Made by a program: the position numbers and the translations under genes
The notes under the pieces: model-generated
Seen by the model: the letters and a program-made list of their open reading frames with translations, nothing else
Told to the model about the DNA's origin: nothing
Database searches by the model: none
NCBI GenBank assembly: GCA_024638355.1
Contig: JAHEKO010000138.1
Coordinates: 1-8,832, forward strand
Direction of reading: 5' to 3'
DNA: 8,832 nt
Origin: Acidobacteriota bacterium
GTDB lineage: Bacteria; Acidobacteriota; Thermoanaerobaculia; Multivoradales; JAHEKO01
Shown here: positions 6,905 through 8,832 of the stretch, piece by piece
Position numbering within the stretch: the stretch's first letter is position 1
Layout: every line of letters starts with the position of its first letter

Positions 6905-7309
6905 CTAGCGGTATTTGGTCACCGAGACCGTCATCTTGCGGTCCTTGTAGCCGTAGGTCACCTGATCGACGATCGACCGGACCAGATAGACGCCGACGCC
7001 TCCGGGCTTGCGCTCGGCCATCGGCAGGTTCTTGTCGTACTCGGGGATCGACTCGGCGTCGAAGGGGTCCACATCGCGGTCGACCAGCTCGAAGTGGAGG
7101 CGCTCGGCGGAGAAGTCGAGGTTGAGAGAGATGGTGTCGCCTTTGCCGATGTTGTGCCGCACCAGGTTGGTGAAGAGCTCCTCGGCGGCGAGCTTCATTC
7201 CGAAGGTCGTCCGCGCATCGACCTCGTGCCTCTCGAGCTCGGCGTCGAGGAACTCGAACATGGGCCCCAGCGCATCGAGGCTGCGCTCCAGCTCGAGACT
7301 TACCGGCAT
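6905..7309 (-). CDS. RsbW/SpoIIAB-like ATP-binding anti-sigma factor / serine kinase (HATPase_c_2)
   Basis: A 134-residue GHKL-fold protein, the normal length for an RsbW-type kinase. The N-box is AAEELFTNLVRH (41-52; Glu44 and Asn48), the G1 region is LVDRDVDPFD (75-84; Asp79) and the G2 region is KPGGVGVYLVRSIVD (101-115). RsbW-type proteins bind a partner (often a sigma factor) and phosphorylate a STAS antagonist, here probably the next gene. The G1 box usually reads D-x-G-x-PFD; Val80 stands where the Gly is expected, so nucleotide binding or kinase activity may be altered. The ATG at 7309 has GGGGAG four bases upstream, a fair but closely spaced ribosome binding site. It is the first gene of the minus-strand cluster, facing a 145-bp divergent intergenic region that should hold the operon promoter. 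Confidence 0.92.
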   Translation of the reverse strand: MPVSLELERSLDALGPMFEFLDAELERHEVDARTTFGMKLAAEELFTNLVRHNIGKGDTISLNLDFSAERLHFELVDRDVDPFDAESIPEYDKNLPMAERKPGGVGVYLVRSIVDQVTYGYKDRKMTVSVTKYR

Positions 7310-7454
7310 CGCACTCCCCGGAGGAGAGTCCCCGCTGCACCCAAGAACATTTCAAATGAACCTACCACGAGTGAGCTTCCGAGAGTAGGGCCGGGCGGCT
7401 CCCACAGGATGGGCGGCACTAGGAATCGCGCTCCGGCGACCGTAGAATCCGAGG
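7310..7454. promoter_or_regulatory. Divergent intergenic region between the sigma cluster and the ankyrin gene
   Basis: The only sizeable non-coding gap in the window. It must carry the promoters of both transcription units. It contains a short AT-rich island near 7341-7360 with a perfect dyad CATTTCAAATG (7348-7358) and a plus-strand TAGAAT (7443-7448). I see no convincing sigma-70 -35/-10 pair on the minus strand. A GGAAG near 7376-7381 read on the minus strand vaguely resembles an ECF -35 element, but this is too weak to call. Confidence 0.5.
7443..7448 (+). promoter_or_regulatory. Candidate -10 element TAGAAT for the ankyrin gene
   Basis: TAGAAT matches five of six positions of TATAAT in otherwise GC-rich DNA. 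Transcription would begin near 7455, giving either a leaderless message for the ATG at 7455 or an 18-base leader carrying AGGAGG for the ATG at 7473. The -35 region (TAGGAA at about 7420) is a poor match, so confidence is low. Confidence 0.25.
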
Positions 7455-8423
7455 ATGACGAGGAGGGGTCTCATGGGCATCATCGGCTCGATCGCCCTGG
7501 CGGTCATGGCGGTGTCCTTCGGCGCGATCGGCTCGGCGCGCGAGGCGCCCGAGACCAGCCAAGACCCCCGACTGAAGCTGCTGACCGCGCTGGCCGACGG
7601 CGATCTGGATACGGCCGCTGAGTGGCTCGAAGCCGGCGCCGACGCCTCGCTCGCGCTCGTCGACGCCGCGCGGCGGGGAGACTCCCAGAGCCTGAGCTGG
7701 CTGTTCGAGCGGGGGGTCGTCGCCGCCGGCAGGCCAGGGGCGCGCGCGCTGCTCGCGGCCTTGAGGTCGGAGAACGCCGAGGTGGTGGAGCTCTTGCGCG
7801 CGGGCGGCGCGGATCTCGACACCGCCGACCCCACGGGGGCCACGCTCCTGATTTCGATGGCTGCCGCCCCGAGTGGGCAGCGACGCTCCTATCGGCTCCT
7901 TTCGGCCCTCCTGGATGCCGGTGCGGACGTCAACGCGCGGACGCTGGCCGGCCGCACCGCCCTCATGTTCGCGGTCAAGTCCGATCGCCTCAAGGTGGTC
8001 CGCCGCCTGCTCGCCGCGAGCGCCGAGGTCGACGCTCGCGATCGCGACGGCTGGACGCCGCTCATGCTGGCGGCGAGGGACGGTCGCACCCGGCTGGTCG
8101 GCAAGCTCCTGGAGGCCGGCGCCGACCCACAATCCGTGAGCGACAGCGGCTGGACGCCGCTGATGTGGGCCTCCTGGTACGGACATCTGCGCGTCGCGGA
8201 AAAGCTGCTGGCCGCCGGGGCCGATCCGAATCAGAGCAGCTTCGCCGGCGGCACGGCTCTCGTGCGCGCGGTGCAGACCGGACGTCGCCATTTGGTCGCG
8301 ATCCTGATCGCCGCGGGCGCCCGGCCGAACGGCTCGTTCGCCGGTGTCGACGCCGGCGACTGGGCCCGCTTCTCGGGCCGAGGCTTCCTGCTGCCTGCGC
8401 TGGAGCGATCGGTCGGCGGATGA
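7455..8423 (+). CDS. Secreted or membrane-tethered ankyrin-repeat protein
   Basis: A 322-residue protein with an N-terminal signal or anchor segment (about 7-27, GIIGSIALAVMAVSFGAIGSA) followed by about seven or eight ankyrin repeats covering residues 37-296. The clearest are GRTALMFAVKSDRLKVVRRL, GWTPLMLAARDGRTRLVGKL and GWTPLMWASWYGHLRVAEKL, each ending in a helix-loop such as AGADPN. Ankyrin arrays bind other proteins; nothing here names the partner, and the predicted location is the periplasm or cell surface. The start is ambiguous. ATG 7455 gives MTRRG, a positively charged n-region, but has almost no space for a ribosome binding site. ATG 7473 (MGIIGS) has a perfect AGGAGG (7461-7466) six bases upstream but no positive charge. 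The arginine codons AGG AGG are themselves that Shine-Dalgarno sequence. The last codons overlap the next gene as ATGA, so the two are probably co-translated. Confidence 0.92.
   Translation: MTRRGLMGIIGSIALAVMAVSFGAIGSAREAPETSQDPRLKLLTALADGDLDTAAEWLEAGADASLALVDAARRGDSQSLSWLFERGVVAAGRPGARALLAALRSENAEVVELLRAGGADLDTADPTGATLLISMAAAPSGQRRSYRLLSALLDAGADVNARTLAGRTALMFAVKSDRLKVVRRLLAASAEVDARDRDGWTPLMLAARDGRTRLVGKLLEAGADPQSVSDSGWTPLMWASWYGHLRVAEKLLAAGADPNQSSFAGGTALVRAVQTGRRHLVAILIAAGARPNGSFAGVDAGDWARFSGRGFLLPALERSVGG
7461..7466 (+). promoter_or_regulatory. Shine-Dalgarno AGGAGG that favours the ATG at 7473
   Basis: AGGAGG lies six bases before ATG 7473, ideal spacing. It falls inside the coding sequence if ATG 7455 is used, so it bears directly on the choice of start for the ankyrin protein. 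Confidence 0.6.
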
Positions 8424-8832
8424 AGCGTCTCGCCGTCAGAGTCGCGCTGGTGGTCGCTTCGCTGGGAATCTCCCTGGCCTTGGCGGAAGTGGCGCTGCGT
8501 GTCGGCGGCTACCGCTACCGGCCGCTGCAGATCGTCGCCGCCGGCAACGCCGACGCTCGCCTCTTCCACCTCTTCACCGACGAGAATTTCATCTACGATC
8601 CGGAGCTCATCTGGCGGCCGAAGGCGGGCCACGGCGTCTTCAACGCGCTCGGATTTCGCGGACCCGAGGTCGGGCCGCGCTCGGAGCGCGTGCGCATCGC
8701 CGCGGTCGGCGACTCCAATACCCTGGGTTGGGCCGACATCGACGGTGCGAACTGGCCGGCCGACCTGGAGCGGCTGCTGAACGCGGGCGGCGTGTCCGCC
8801 GAGGTGATCAACGCCGGCGTCTGGGGCTACTC
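8420..8832 (+). CDS. SGNH/GDSL-type hydrolase, N-terminal part only
   Basis: Only 137 residues are visible before the window ends. A short basic start and hydrophobic segment (MKRLAVRVALVVASLGISLA, residues 1-20) suggest a signal anchor. A linker region (YDPELIWRPKAG, then NALGFRGPEVG) is followed by IAAVGDSNTLGW with Ser99 as the predicted block I nucleophile, and by VINAGVWGY, which matches the block II Gly region. The family contains esterases, lipases and carbohydrate O-acyl esterases; anchored members of this layout often act on cell-surface glycans, but the substrate cannot be told here. The catalytic Asp/His block is beyond the edge. The ATG overlaps the stop of the ankyrin gene (ATGA), with no separate strong ribosome binding site, so translational coupling is likely. 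Whether the two proteins work together is unknown. Confidence 0.85.
   Translation, partial: MKRLAVRVALVVASLGISLALAEVALRVGGYRYRPLQIVAAGNADARLFHLFTDENFIYDPELIWRPKAGHGVFNALGFRGPEVGPRSERVRIAAVGDSNTLGWADIDGANWPADLERLLNAGGVSAEVINAGVWGY

Noticed and set aside
7352..8291. Minus-strand open frames (163 and 290 residues) opposite the ankyrin gene
   Set aside because: Antisense shadows. The plus frame has clear ankyrin repeats, a signal segment and an ATGA junction to the next gene.

Overview
The window is GC-rich DNA from a Gram-negative bacterium with an outer membrane. Evidence for the outer membrane is a secreted protein that ends in a predicted beta-barrel with a C-terminal Phe. The base composition, the gene types and the mix of partner-switch and ECF regulators would fit Acidobacteriota or a neighbouring phylum, but no marker gene here settles the taxon. 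No rRNA, tRNA, CRISPR array, insertion sequence or phage gene is visible. Coding density is very high. The only gap above 100 bases is the divergent region 7310-7454, so no stretch of more than 300 bases lacks a gene.

Minus strand, read from 7309 down to 1: seven tightly packed genes that look like one operon. In order they are an RsbW-like ATP-binding anti-sigma kinase, a STAS-domain anti-sigma antagonist, an ECF sigma factor, a membrane-anchored anti-sigma factor whose outer part is 29 copies of a nine-residue repeat, a large secreted protein (HExxH peptidase, beta-propeller, outer-membrane barrel), a PrsW-type intramembrane protease, and a rhomboid intramembrane serine protease cut by the window edge. 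Junctions are 11 bp, a 4-bp overlap (GTGA), a 4-bp overlap (ATGA), a 1-bp overlap (TAGTG), 25 bp and 62 bp.

Plus strand, from 7455: a secreted ankyrin-repeat protein overlaps by ATGA the start of an SGNH/GDSL-type hydrolase that runs off the right edge.

The most interesting reading, which is inference, is that the minus-strand cluster is a self-contained envelope-sensing circuit. The anti-sigma factor would hold the ECF sigma at the membrane and expose an unusual repetitive domain outside. The co-encoded PrsW and rhomboid proteases are of the kinds that can act in regulated intramembrane proteolysis (PrsW cleaves the anti-sigma RsiW in Bacillus). The outer-membrane peptidase could be an effector or a first cleavage step, and the RsbW/STAS pair could add a cytoplasmic, phosphorylation-based input. 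The nonapeptide array, and a perfect ribosome binding site inside the anti-sigma gene, are the two least expected features.
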